Part shown: positions 54,517 through 62,926 of the stretch, piece after piece | Position numbering within the stretch: position 1 is the stretch's first letter | Layout: the number at the start of each line of letters is the position of its first letter | From: Parahaliea maris | Lineage (GTDB): Bacteria; Pseudomonadota; Gammaproteobacteria; Pseudomonadales; Halieaceae | Direction: 5' to 3' | DNA length: 64,000 nt | Assembly: GCF_008064665.1 (NCBI RefSeq) | Contig: NZ_VRZA01000007.1 | Coordinates: forward strand, 186,001-250,000 | Notes under the pieces: generated by a model | What the model saw: only the letters and a program-made list of their open reading frames with translations | What the model was told of the DNA's origin: nothing | Database searches by the model: none | Made by a program: the position numbers and the translations under genes

Positions 54517-55518
54517 TCAGAAGTAAGGCAAAAGATCCGCTCGACAGTCCTCTGGAAACCGTGCACACCGAATCGGGTTATTGCGGATTCGCTCCTCAAG
54601 CGGCTTTCCTTCGTAGCGTTCACGTGTATCGATGAATTGTTCGATTCGCCACTGCCACCGTAAAACGTCTCCCATAGCCCAACAGAGGCTAATGACTACG
54701 AGTACGGTTGGGGCAATATTCAGGTTAGCGCGCCATGGGGTTGGTAAGCAGTATTTTACGGTGAGAAGAACCACCGTCGATAAAGTAACCAGGATATTTA
54801 GTACTAAGTTGGGAAAGATCATCCCGTTCTCATGAATGCCTCGAACGATGTTATTGGAATATCCCTGCCATAGTGGCGGGTTGAACCAATCTTCGTAAAT
54901 TTGTTCGACAACTGCTGTTGCGCCTAAGGAAATGAGTTCTATCCCGCCAACGACAATATCAACCTCATTATTGTTGGAAAACCCCAGTGCGGGTCCGTCG
55001 AAGAACGCGATAATGAGTTCTGTCACGGTTCCCTTGTAGTTGTCTCCTCCATACACCATTGCTACCTGTGTCACTTCATCACCGGAGCGATTGAGTGGTA
55101 GTGAATAAACCTCTTCCGGATTGCTTGCGAGCCTCCAAAATACGCGTGCGTTGGTGAAGCGGGTAAGGCCCTTCATTTCGACTTTGAGAAACGGATAGTC
55201 CTCGGCGCGGAAGCGGGTGGGCACGGCGATGATGGCTTTATCGTCGGCGAAATCAGTGATGATGACGGAGTTATCCTGAATGCCGCCGCCTCCGGCGACT
55301 ACCGGCTTGAAGAGTTTGCCGGGGATAGAAACGGGCTGTGCGTCGGGGTGATTGAACCTTTCAAATTCGGGATGGAATTTGAAAAAGGCGACACTGTAGA
55401 TTGTCGCCAGCAGTAGTGCGGCAATGGCCAATGTGATGCTGGCATGCTTGAGGGCGGGCAGCCAGATTTTTCCAGTTTCTGTAGTCACGTTTCGCGTGTG
55501 GGTTGGGTGTGGTGGCAC
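54517..55518 (-). CDS. Membrane-anchored hypothetical protein with large periplasmic domain
   Basis: 333 residues. A TM helix at about 28-48 is followed by a beta-rich periplasmic domain of about 190 residues (carbohydrate-binding-like in layout), then two TM helices near 245-295 and a charged cytoplasmic tail. I do not recognise the family. It is oriented with the GT-C-like gene 150 bases downstream, and 27 bases after pdxA, so it is probably co-transcribed with that operon. The start could also be a few codons further in. Confidence 0.6.
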   Translation of the reverse strand: MPPHPTHTRNVTTETGKIWLPALKHASITLAIAALLLATIYSVAFFKFHPEFERFNHPDAQPVSIPGKLFKPVVAGGGGIQDNSVIITDFADDKAIIAVPTRFRAEDYPFLKVEMKGLTRFTNARVFWRLASNPEEVYSLPLNRSGDEVTQVAMVYGGDNYKGTVTELIIAFFDGPALGFSNNNEVDIVVGGIELISLGATAVVEQIYEDWFNPPLWQGYSNNIVRGIHENGMIFPNLVLNILVTLSTVVLLTVKYCLPTPWRANLNIAPTVLVVISLCWAMGDVLRWQWRIEQFIDTRERYEGKPLEERIRNNPIRCARFPEDCRADLLPYF

Positions 55519-55545
55519 CCTCTGCCAATTGGGGCTGTGGTCATT

Positions 55546-56511
55546 CTACAGGGCATGGCTGATGGCCCTCTCCAGGCTATGTGGGCTGGCGGTACCTTTG
55601 GCGGCCAGGTCCAGCGCTGTGCCGTGATCTACCGAGACACGTAGCAGGGGTAAGCCCAGTGTAATATTCACCGCTTCGCCAAAGCCCGCATACTTTAGTA
55701 CCGGTAATCCCTGGTCATGGTACATCGCCAGGAAAACGTCGGTGTGTGCCAGCATGTCAGGGTTGAATGCGGTATCGGCAGGCAGTGGGCCGGCCAGGTG
55801 CCAGTCCTGGCCCCGTAACTTTTCCAGCATCGGGGTGATGACCTCGATCTCTTCCAGCCCCAGATGACCTCCTTCCCCGGCATGGGGGTTGAGGCCGAGT
55901 ACGGCAATGGAGGGTGAAGTGATACCAAACTTTTGGTGCAGATCTGCGCGCAAGATGTGCAGGGTGCGCTCCAGGCTTTCGGTGGTGATCGCGGCGGGGA
56001 CATCCTTTAACGGCAAATGCGTGGTGGCCAGTGCTACCCGTAGTTTGTCTGTCGCCAGCATCATCACCACATGCTCTGTCCCGGTTTTCTCCGCCAGGTA
56101 TTCAGTGTGGCCGCTGAAGGGGATGCCGGCATCGTTGATGATCGATTTCTGCACCGGGGCCGTCACCATCGCCTGAAACCTGCCCATCTGGCAGCCTTCG
56201 ATGGCGATATCGAGGGTTTTCAGCACGTAGTGGGCGTTAGCGAGATTGAGCGTGCCCGGGATCACGGTGGCACTTGTCGAGGTGTGCAGTACGCTCAGGT
56301 GGCCCGGTGTGTGAGGGCGCGGATTTGCACTTGGCTGGTAGGGGGTGAGGTTGATGGGCAGGTCGATCAGCCTTGCCCGCTCGCGCAGCATGTCGATATC
56401 GCCGATGGCGACTAACTGGGCGTTCCACTCGCGCATAGCCGCCATCAGGGTGATGTCGGGGCCGATGCCGGCGGGTTCGCCGGTGGTGATTGCGATGGTG
56501 GGGGTGGGCAT
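55546..56511 (-). CDS. pdxA: 4-hydroxythreonine-4-phosphate dehydrogenase
   Basis: PdxA oxidises 4-phosphohydroxy-threonine in pyridoxal phosphate synthesis. The 321-residue protein has ITTGEPAGIGPDIT, the metal-binding SGHTEYLAEKTG, NPHAGEGGHLGLEE and the late AMYHDQGLPVLKYAGFG and SVDHGTALDLAAKG. It follows surA by 50 bases; in many gammaproteobacteria rsmA would be next, but here polysaccharide genes lie in between. Confidence 0.96.
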   Translation of the reverse strand: MPTPTIAITTGEPAGIGPDITLMAAMREWNAQLVAIGDIDMLRERARLIDLPINLTPYQPSANPRPHTPGHLSVLHTSTSATVIPGTLNLANAHYVLKTLDIAIEGCQMGRFQAMVTAPVQKSIINDAGIPFSGHTEYLAEKTGTEHVVMMLATDKLRVALATTHLPLKDVPAAITTESLERTLHILRADLHQKFGITSPSIAVLGLNPHAGEGGHLGLEEIEVITPMLEKLRGQDWHLAGPLPADTAFNPDMLAHTDVFLAMYHDQGLPVLKYAGFGEAVNITLGLPLLRVSVDHGTALDLAAKGTASPHSLERAISHAL

Positions 56512-56527
56512 GCTGAATGGGTACCTT

Positions 56528-56553
56528 GGCGGAATGAATTCCGCCCTACAGGG
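56528..56553. repeat. Short palindrome between pdxA and surA
   Basis: The bases ggcggaatgaattccgcc form an 8-bp stem with a 2-base loop, and continue as ctacaggg. On the minus strand it reads tagggcggaattcattccgcc, a REP-like palindrome commonly seen between genes in GC-rich gammaproteobacteria, from general experience. Confidence 0.55.
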
Positions 56554-56561
56554 TGGGTCCT

Positions 56562-57953
56562 CTATTTAATGTCGACGAAGGCTTCATCGCGGATCTTCCT
56601 CAGCCAGGCATCCAGTTCTTCCTGGTATTTTCGCCCGTGCAGGTACTCGGCCGCTTTGTTGCGGATGGCCTGGTCGGTCATGTCCTGTTGGCGGCGCTCG
56701 GTCACTTCCAGGATGTGCCAGCCGAACTGGCTGCGCACGGGGTTGGTGATCTCGCCGATGGTGGCGCTTTCCATGGCGTTTTCAAATTCGGGCACCATCT
56801 GGCCGCGCTGGGTCCAGCCGAGGTCTCCGCCTTCGCGGGCGGAGCCGATGTCTTCGGAGTATTCCTTGGCCAGTTCGGCGAAGTCTTCACCACCTTCGAT
56901 GCGCTGTTTCAGGTCGGCTGCTTTCTGCCGGGCGGCGTCGTCGGTGAGGATCTCGCTGGGCTTGATCAGGATGTGGCGCACTTTGGTCTGGGATACGATC
57001 TGCTCGCCGCCTCGCTTGGCGTTCATGTTGATGAGGTGGATACCGCTGGCGCTCTCGATGGGGTCGGAGGTTTCGCCTTCTGCCAGCGGCGGGGCGGCTT
57101 CGGCGAACAGGGAGGGCAGGTCGCTCTTTTTACGCCAGCCCAGGTCGCCGCCGGTGAAGGTGTATTTGCCGCCGCTGGAGGCGATGACCTCGTCAAAGGG
57201 CTCGCCGGCGCGGATGCGCTGGAGCAATTGGTCCACGTGGGCCTCGGCCGCGGCTTTTTCGTCGGCCGGGGCGTCCGGTGACAGGGGCAGCAGGGCGTGG
57301 ACGATGCGGTATTCTGGCTGGGTCAGGGCCTGGCCTTCCTCGGTGTTGAGGAAGTTGTCGATCTCCTGGTCGGTGATCTGGATGCGCTGGCTGACGTTAC
57401 CGGCCTGTACCCGCTGCAGGACCATTTCCCGGCGCACGTTTTCCCGCATGGCGGCATAGGACTGGCCGTCCTGCTCCAGCCGGGCGATGAATTGGTCGAC
57501 GTTCATGCGGTTCTGGGCGGCGATACGGGCCACGGCCTGGTCGAGCTGGGCATCGGAGATGCGCACGCCGACGCGCTGGCCCATCTGCAGCTGGATGCTT
57601 TCGAGGATCAGGCGGTCCAGGGTCTCGCGAATCAGTTCGTCCTCGGGGGGCATTTCCATGCCGCGGGCCTGGAGGGTTTCGGTGACGGTGCCCAGGCGCT
57701 CGCGCAGTTCTGAGGCCATGATGACGTCGTCGTCGACGATGGCGACGACCTGGTCTAGGACTTCGGTGGCGGCTTGGGTGGGGGCGATAGTGATCGACAG
57801 GCCAAGTGCCAGGGCCAGGGTTAGTGCCCACGTTTGAAAATGGATTCCGGTACGCCGGACCGCCGCCTGCGCGGGAATGACTCGGAGCGAGGGGGTGACT
57901 CTGAGCGTGGGGATGAGTCGGGTGGGGTTTGCCGCGAAGGCTTTAATACTCAC
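56562..57953 (-). CDS. surA: Periplasmic chaperone / peptidyl-prolyl isomerase SurA
   Basis: SurA guides outer-membrane proteins such as LptD through the periplasm. The 463-residue protein has the N-terminal chaperone part from LDQVVAIVDDDVIMASEL on, then two parvulin domains (one with FTGGDLGWRKKSDLP, one with GGDLGWTQRGQMVPEFE). The start must be the GTG at 57953, within the end of lptD, because no other start codon lies before the signal peptide core (ALTLALALGLSITIAP). That gives an unusually long n-region of about 40 residues, coded partly by a repeat element. Confidence 0.94.
   Translation of the reverse strand: MSIKAFAANPTRLIPTLRVTPSLRVIPAQAAVRRTGIHFQTWALTLALALGLSITIAPTQAATEVLDQVVAIVDDDVIMASELRERLGTVTETLQARGMEMPPEDELIRETLDRLILESIQLQMGQRVGVRISDAQLDQAVARIAAQNRMNVDQFIARLEQDGQSYAAMRENVRREMVLQRVQAGNVSQRIQITDQEIDNFLNTEEGQALTQPEYRIVHALLPLSPDAPADEKAAAEAHVDQLLQRIRAGEPFDEVIASSGGKYTFTGGDLGWRKKSDLPSLFAEAAPPLAEGETSDPIESASGIHLINMNAKRGGEQIVSQTKVRHILIKPSEILTDDAARQKAADLKQRIEGGEDFAELAKEYSEDIGSAREGGDLGWTQRGQMVPEFENAMESATIGEITNPVRSQFGWHILEVTERRQQDMTDQAIRNKAAEYLHGRKYQEELDAWLRKIRDEAFVDIK
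57841..57880 (-). repeat. Repeat unit inside the surA coding sequence
   Basis: On the minus strand it reads gtcattcccgcgcaggcggcggtccggcgtaccggaatcca: the gtcattcccgcg...ggaatcca arrangement of a dispersed palindromic repeat. It encodes VIPAQAAVRRTGIH near residues 25-38 of SurA. It is related in layout, but not identical, to the copies at 19174 and 23874. Confidence 0.65.
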
Positions 57954-60411
57954 GTTCTCTGTATCCTCGAATCATGTCTTCCATCAGGCCGGTGACGCGG
58001 CTGCCGAAGCCGCCCATGCCCTTGAGTACAATTTGGACCTGCGTGGAGGACTCCCGTTCCAGATTGGGGTCGTTGAAATCCAGTATCTGTCCGGTGGGGG
58101 AGTCATAGTAGCGCAGGTGGAGCAGGCGTACCTGCCAGCAGCAGGTATCATATTCCACCCCGAACATATCTTCCACGCTCTCCCCGGCTTCCACGCTGTA
58201 GTTCACTGCGCCAAACACGCTCCAGCGGTTGCCCAGCGGGATGTAGGCCGAGAAGTGGGCCTGCTCGGTCACCGGCTGGGTGCGCACGGTGGTCAGCGGC
58301 CGGCGGTAGGAGTAGCCCACGCTGTAGATGCTGGCGTCGTCGCGCTCGTAACTGGCCTGGACGTTGCCGGCGTTCATGTCGGTGCTGTGGGGGTCCCACA
58401 CCAGGCTGGAGCGTACGGTCAGGCGCTCATTGGGGTAGAAGTTTACTTCGGCCGCCATTTCGGAGCTGGACTGGTCCAGCGGCGGTGCATTGGCGAGCAG
58501 GCGGACGTCCCGGTCGCGGAAGTAGAAAATCTGGCCCAGGCTGGCGTTCAGGTGCTCCCGGCCGTCCTCCTCGCTGATGTAGCGGGTGGTCAGGCCCACG
58601 GAGAGCTGGTTGGCATCGTCCAGCCGGTCCCGGCCGGAAAAGCGGGTTTCCCGGAACAGCTGGTTGTAGGTGAAGGTCAGCTCGGCGCTGTCGAAGTCGG
58701 GCTGCTCGGTCTGGTCCTCGTATTCGCTGTACAGGTAGTACAGGCGCGGCTCCAGGGTCTGCAGCAGTCCCCGGTCCAGCAGGCGGGTGGGGCGCTCGAA
58801 AAACAGCCCGCTATCCAGGCTGAACATGGCCGTACCCGCGCTGGGGCTGTCGTTGGACAGGCCCGCGCTGAGGTCGGTCAGCTCGTACTCGAGGTAGCGG
58901 TACTTGGCGGTGGGCTTGAGGAAGCCGGCTTCCCACAACATGGGGTAGGTCACCCCGGCCTCGCCGTAAATCCGCTGGCCCTTGACCCGGTCGTCGTCGC
59001 TGTCGAAGTAGGAGTACTGGCCCAGCAGGATGGGCTCGAAGGCAAAGGGCTCGTATTCGCCGCGGTACTGCCCGGTAAACTGGGGCAGTTTCGCGTAGTC
59101 GTTGTTGATGTCGTCGGCCAGGGACTGGAACTGCTGGAAGTCCACGCCCAGGAGCCAGTCGTCCCCCAGGTAATCCAGCGAGCCCAGCTGCAGCAGGCTG
59201 GTTTCCCGGCGGGTTTCCAGGCTGTTGGTGCGCAGGTCTTTCAGGTAGTCCACATCGGAGGCTTTGCTGTAGTCCACCGTCGAGCGCCAGCGGCGGTCGA
59301 ACAGGCCGTTGTGCTTGACCTGGCCCAGCCAGCGGCTGTGGTCGTTCAGTTCGGGGCGTTCATCCTCGTAGCGCTTGTCGTCCTTCAGGTAGGCGCCGCC
59401 CACGACCCAGCTGCCCACCGCCGGGTTCAGGTAGCGCAGTTCGACTTCGTGGTTGGTGCCCCGCTCCTCGATGTAGCGGGGGGTGTAGAGGGCGTCGTAG
59501 TTGGGGGCCAGGTTGAAGTAGACCGGGGTGGCAATGTCCACGCCGCCGCGGGTGTCGTTGCCGAAGTCGGGCCACAGGAAGCCGGTGCGCCGGCGGTCAT
59601 CCAGCGGGAAACGCATCCACGGCAGGTACAGCACCGGGATGCCGCCCACGGCGATCTTGGTGCCCCGGCCGGTGCCGATGCCCTCGTCCAGGTCCAGCTC
59701 CATTTCGTCGGCGCGGATTTCCCAGTCCTGCTCGCCGGGGGCGCAGTAGCTGAGGGCGCCGTTTTGCACGTGCACCTTGCCCTCGGCGTCGCGGCGCAGG
59801 GCTTTGGCGGCGCCGCGCATATGCTGCTGGTGCAATACGAACTGGCTGTCGGTGATCTCGGCCTCGCCGGTGTCGGAGGAAAAGCTGGCTTCCTGGCCTT
59901 TCAGCAGCATGCCCGGCTCGCGAATGGTGATGCCGCCGGTCAGCTTGCCGGTGCTCTCGCTGCGGTTGTAATAGGCCTCTCTGCCCTGCAGGCGCCGGTA
60001 GCCCTGCTGTACCGATACGCCGCCGTGCAGGTACACCTCGTCGCCCTCCAGTTCGGTACTGGTCGCGCTGGCGTTGATATCGGATAACTCGGGGTCCGCC
60101 CCGGTGTCGGCACCAGCCAGCGGGTCGATGTAGCGGCCGCGGCAGCTGCGGCATTCTGCGTCCTGCAGCTCTTCCGGAACGGACTTCAGGGGCACCCAGT
60201 CCAGCGGGTGCGCAATTGCGCTCGGCGGCACTTCCGCGCTGCACAGTTCGCCTGCCGGGCAGGCGCCGGGAGTACTCTCCTGCGCCACAGCCGGCATCAG
60301 CGGCAGGGCCAGGCTGAGCGCCAGGGCCAGGCGGCTGCGAGCGGGACGAAAGGGGTCTGGCGGCAGGGAATCTTGCGCTCTCGCGCCTGCCGTTGGGAAA
60401 GCCGTGGTCAT
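57943..60411 (-). CDS. lptD: LPS-assembly protein LptD
   Basis: LptD is the outer-membrane beta-barrel that inserts lipopolysaccharide at the cell surface. 822 residues from the ATG giving MTTAFPTAG; the frame is open 69 codons upstream but that part has no signal-peptide logic. A signal peptide (ALALSLALPLMPAVAQ) is followed by cysteines (AECRSCRGRY), an OstA/LptA-like N-terminal domain, WMRFPLDDRRRTGFLWP and the barrel. The C757-C758 pair (YDTCCW) matches the disulfide-forming pair of LptD. surA starts within its last codons. Confidence 0.95.
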   Translation of the reverse strand: MTTAFPTAGARAQDSLPPDPFRPARSRLALALSLALPLMPAVAQESTPGACPAGELCSAEVPPSAIAHPLDWVPLKSVPEELQDAECRSCRGRYIDPLAGADTGADPELSDINASATSTELEGDEVYLHGGVSVQQGYRRLQGREAYYNRSESTGKLTGGITIREPGMLLKGQEASFSSDTGEAEITDSQFVLHQQHMRGAAKALRRDAEGKVHVQNGALSYCAPGEQDWEIRADEMELDLDEGIGTGRGTKIAVGGIPVLYLPWMRFPLDDRRRTGFLWPDFGNDTRGGVDIATPVYFNLAPNYDALYTPRYIEERGTNHEVELRYLNPAVGSWVVGGAYLKDDKRYEDERPELNDHSRWLGQVKHNGLFDRRWRSTVDYSKASDVDYLKDLRTNSLETRRETSLLQLGSLDYLGDDWLLGVDFQQFQSLADDINNDYAKLPQFTGQYRGEYEPFAFEPILLGQYSYFDSDDDRVKGQRIYGEAGVTYPMLWEAGFLKPTAKYRYLEYELTDLSAGLSNDSPSAGTAMFSLDSGLFFERPTRLLDRGLLQTLEPRLYYLYSEYEDQTEQPDFDSAELTFTYNQLFRETRFSGRDRLDDANQLSVGLTTRYISEEDGREHLNASLGQIFYFRDRDVRLLANAPPLDQSSSEMAAEVNFYPNERLTVRSSLVWDPHSTDMNAGNVQASYERDDASIYSVGYSYRRPLTTVRTQPVTEQAHFSAYIPLGNRWSVFGAVNYSVEAGESVEDMFGVEYDTCCWQVRLLHLRYYDSPTGQILDFNDPNLERESSTQVQIVLKGMGGFGSRVTGLMEDMIRGYREREY

Positions 60412-60466
60412 CAAGCCGGGGTGCAATTTTTGGTATAAACGCGGATGATAAAGCATCCCTTTCTTG

Positions 60467-61633
60467 ATGTCTGTGTTTCTTCCCTGGAGTCCTCGTTTGT
60501 CGCACGCTGCCAGCCCGTCACGTCCCATTCCTGAAGACCTCCTGCCCTGGGTCGTCGACGCATTTGGCGCCACATCGGGCGACCATGAGCTTGTCCCGGT
60601 GGCTGGGGATGCCAGCAATCGCCGCTATTTCCGTCTGGCGGATGCCGGGCGTACGGCCATCGTGATGGAGGCGCCGCCGGCGACGGAGAAGAATGACGCC
60701 TTCCTCAGTGTGCGCGAGTTGCTTGCCAGCCACGGTGTGCGAGTGCCGCAGTTGCTGGCGGCGGATCTGGGCCGCGGCTATCTGCTGCTGGAGGACCTGG
60801 GTAATCAGATGCTGCTGCCGCTGTTGAATGAGGCGAGTGTCGATGGCTGGTACTGGAGTGCCTGCCAAATGTTGCTGGGCTTCGCCGGGATTGATGCGGC
60901 GGGGCGAATCCCGGATTACGACCGTGCCCTGCTGGAGGAGGAGCTGAGCCGCCTGCCGGCCTGGTTTTTCCGGCAGCTGCTGGGGATGCCGGCTTCCGGG
61001 GAGGAGGAAGCCGTGTTCGCCGATGCGGCCGGTCTGCTGGTCGACAGCGCGCTGGCCCAGCCGCGGGTTTTTGTCCACCGGGATTTTCACAGTCGCAACC
61101 TGATGGTGGTGGATGCGGGCGGGCAGGGAGAGGCGCTCGCTGAGGCTGCTGCTGAGGTCGGCGGTGCGGCAGAAGGTCTGGCGGAAGGTCCGGCAGAAGG
61201 TGCCGCAGGATCGGCGCTGGCGGTTATCGATTTCCAGGACGCGGTCTTTGGACCGATCACCTACGACCTGGTCTCGTTGCTGCGTGACTGCTACATCCGC
61301 TGGCCTCGGGATCGGGTGGAGGCCTGGGCCCTGGCCCAGCGCGACGCCCTGCAATCTGCTGGCAAACTGGACGCGGTGGATGACGCCACTTTCCTGCGCT
61401 GGTTCGACCTGATGGGCCTGCAGCGTCACCTCAAGGTGCTGGGCACCTTCGCCCGGCTGTACCTGCGCGATGGCAAGGCGGGTTACCTCGACGACCTGCC
61501 GCTGGTGATCGCCTACGTGGAGGAGGTACTGGGCCGTCGCAGCGCGAGTGAACCGGCGCTGGCTTCCTTCTATAACTGGTGGCGGAAGGCGGTGACGCCG
61601 GCAATCGCGCAGCAGGGTTGGGCCGCGGCATGA
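60467..61633 (+). CDS. amgK: N-acetylmuramate/N-acetylglucosamine kinase (AmgK)
   Basis: AmgK phosphorylates the anomeric carbon of MurNAc in the peptidoglycan recycling route that bypasses de novo synthesis. About 388 residues; the ATG at 60467 is used, and a TTG at 60497 with ggag upstream is an alternative. Seen: the catalytic H204-R-D206 of the aminoglycoside-phosphotransferase fold (VHRDFHSRNLMV) and D255 of DFQDA. Between them, about residues 217-248 form a low-complexity A-E-G-rich insertion, partly coded by 12-bp repeats. Divergent from lptD; murU overlaps the stop. Confidence 0.92.
   Translation: MSVFLPWSPRLSHAASPSRPIPEDLLPWVVDAFGATSGDHELVPVAGDASNRRYFRLADAGRTAIVMEAPPATEKNDAFLSVRELLASHGVRVPQLLAADLGRGYLLLEDLGNQMLLPLLNEASVDGWYWSACQMLLGFAGIDAAGRIPDYDRALLEEELSRLPAWFFRQLLGMPASGEEEAVFADAAGLLVDSALAQPRVFVHRDFHSRNLMVVDAGGQGEALAEAAAEVGGAAEGLAEGPAEGAAGSALAVIDFQDAVFGPITYDLVSLLRDCYIRWPRDRVEAWALAQRDALQSAGKLDAVDDATFLRWFDLMGLQRHLKVLGTFARLYLRDGKAGYLDDLPLVIAYVEEVLGRRSASEPALASFYNWWRKAVTPAIAQQGWAAA
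61169..61204 (+). repeat. Three 12-bp tandem repeats inside amgK
   Basis: The units gcagaaggtctg, gcggaaggtccg and gcagaaggtgcc follow each other in frame and encode AEGLAEGPAEGA. They lie in the loop between the catalytic loop and the DFQDA metal-binding motif, and can change length by slippage without a frameshift. Confidence 0.75.
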
Positions 61634-62307
61634 GGGCCATGATCCTGGCGGCGGGCCTCGGCACCCGCATGCGTCCGCTCACCGATCACACCCCCAAGCC
61701 ACTGCTTGAAGCCGGAGGCAAAGCCCTGCTCGGCTGGCATATCGAACGGCTGGTGGCAGCGGGTTATCGGGAGCTGGTCGTGAACGCCTCCCATCTGGCG
61801 GAGCAGGTGGTCGAGTACTGTGGTGACGGCAGCGCCTGGGGTGCCTCTATTGTCGTATCCCGGGAGTTGGAGCCGCTGGAGACAGCGGGGGGCATCGTGC
61901 AGGCGCTCCCACTATTGGGGTCAGAGCCCTTTTTGGTGATAAACGGGGATGTGTGGACGGATTATCCCTTTGAGCGCGTTATGGCGTCCCCGCCGGCGCC
62001 GGGTGCTGCCCGCCTGGTGCTGGTGGATAACCCGCCTCAGCATCCGCTGGGTGATTTCCGGTTGGAAGCTGGTCGGGTTTGTCGCCGCGAGGGCGATGCG
62101 GCGGGCTTCACCTTCTCCGGGATTGCGGTGTATTCCCCCGAGTTCTTTGCGGGGCTGGAGCCGGGGGTGGTGCCTCTGCGGCCCCTGTTTGAGCGGGCTA
62201 TAGCTGAGGGGCGGCTGTCGGGTGAGCACTACAAGGGGCACTGGCATGATATCGGTACGCCGGAACGGCTGGCGGCGCTGGACCGGCTGCTGAAGCGTGG
62301 GGGCTGA
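61630..62307 (+). CDS. murU: N-acetylmuramate alpha-1-phosphate uridylyltransferase (MurU)
   Basis: MurU makes UDP-MurNAc from MurNAc-1-phosphate, the step after AmgK. 225 residues from the ATG that overlaps the amgK stop (ATGA). Nucleotidyltransferase motifs: AMILAAGLGTRMRPLTDHTPKPLL, the LVINGDVWTDY metal-binding aspartate, TFSGIAVY, and HWHDIGTPERL at the end. The gene order amgK-murU is as in Pseudomonas putida. Confidence 0.94.
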   Translation: MRAMILAAGLGTRMRPLTDHTPKPLLEAGGKALLGWHIERLVAAGYRELVVNASHLAEQVVEYCGDGSAWGASIVVSRELEPLETAGGIVQALPLLGSEPFLVINGDVWTDYPFERVMASPPAPGAARLVLVDNPPQHPLGDFRLEAGRVCRREGDAAGFTFSGIAVYSPEFFAGLEPGVVPLRPLFERAIAEGRLSGEHYKGHWHDIGTPERLAALDRLLKRGG

Positions 62308-62330
62308 GGGGACTTTAGTTCCGGGAGGCC

Positions 62331-62753
62331 TCAGCCGAGGCCCAGCAGCTTCGCCAGGGCCGGAACGGTGGTGCTGGCGATGATAATGCCAAGCATCCAG
62401 TAGAGGAGGCGGAATTTGCCGTCGATTTCGGCGAATTTCTGGTCGAAGGCGGCAAAACGTCGATCTATTTCTGCGAAGCGTTTGTCCATCTCTGCGAAGC
62501 GACTGTCTATCTGGGCAAACCGTTTTTCCAGTCGGGTCTCCAGTTCAGTAAGGCGCTCATCGATTCGGCGCTCCACCCGCTGCTCAAACGCATCAAACCG
62601 GGCGTCGAGGTAATCCTTCGTCACCAGTTGATCCACGTTATGTACGAACGCCTGGGCCATAAGCTCCGCCAGCACATCGGCTTGCTGTTCGGGAATGCCC
62701 GCGGCGATAAGGCGACGGGCACAGGTGAGCGTATCAAAGGCGATGGCTGCCAT
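62331..62753 (-). CDS. Coiled-coil membrane-anchored protein, CCDC90/DUF1640-like, copy 1 (140 residues)
   Basis: Layout: N-terminal head, residues 1-53 ([19 protein letters not shown] and [13 protein letters not shown]), a coiled-coil stalk at about 54-113, and a C-terminal TM helix at about 117-138. Residues 78-112 are five heptads of the type RFAEIDR. The head-stalk-anchor design is that of CCDC90/MCUR1-like proteins, which trimerise in bacteria; function unknown. It is the longest of three paralogues in tandem, and nearly identical to copy 2 in the head. Confidence 0.8.
   Translation of the reverse strand: MAAIAFDTLTCARRLIAAGIPEQQADVLAELMAQAFVHNVDQLVTKDYLDARFDAFEQRVERRIDERLTELETRLEKRFAQIDSRFAEMDKRFAEIDRRFAAFDQKFAEIDGKFRLLYWMLGIIIASTTVPALAKLLGLG
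62418..62522 (-). repeat. Five in-frame 21-bp repeats coding for the stalk heptads of copy 1
   Basis: Five successive 21-base units encode RFAQIDS, RFAEMDK, RFAEIDR, RFAAFDQ and KFAEIDG. Neighbouring units share most bases (for example tctgcgaagcg at the unit joints). Such repeats can add or lose whole heptads, which fits the different stalk lengths of the three paralogues. Confidence 0.7.
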
Positions 62754-62926
62754 AAAGGGTGGCCTTGGTGATGGTTTGGGTTAACTTTCGTGTTTCAGGT
62801 GGCTCTGGTCCACATCAAAAGTGTCCAACTTGGGCGGTGGCGTCCGGGCATTGGCCGGATGGGAGCGTCACCGCAACGTTCGGTACTCCCCGGTCCCGAC
62901 TTACTGTGTTGGTCAGGTGGAGGGGC

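Noticed and set aside
57877-60087. 736-codon plus-strand open frame opposite lptD
   Set aside because: It is the antisense of lptD, whose motifs and disulfide cysteines are clear. The composition (V, G, Q, A rich, no domain) is typical of GC-rich shadow frames.
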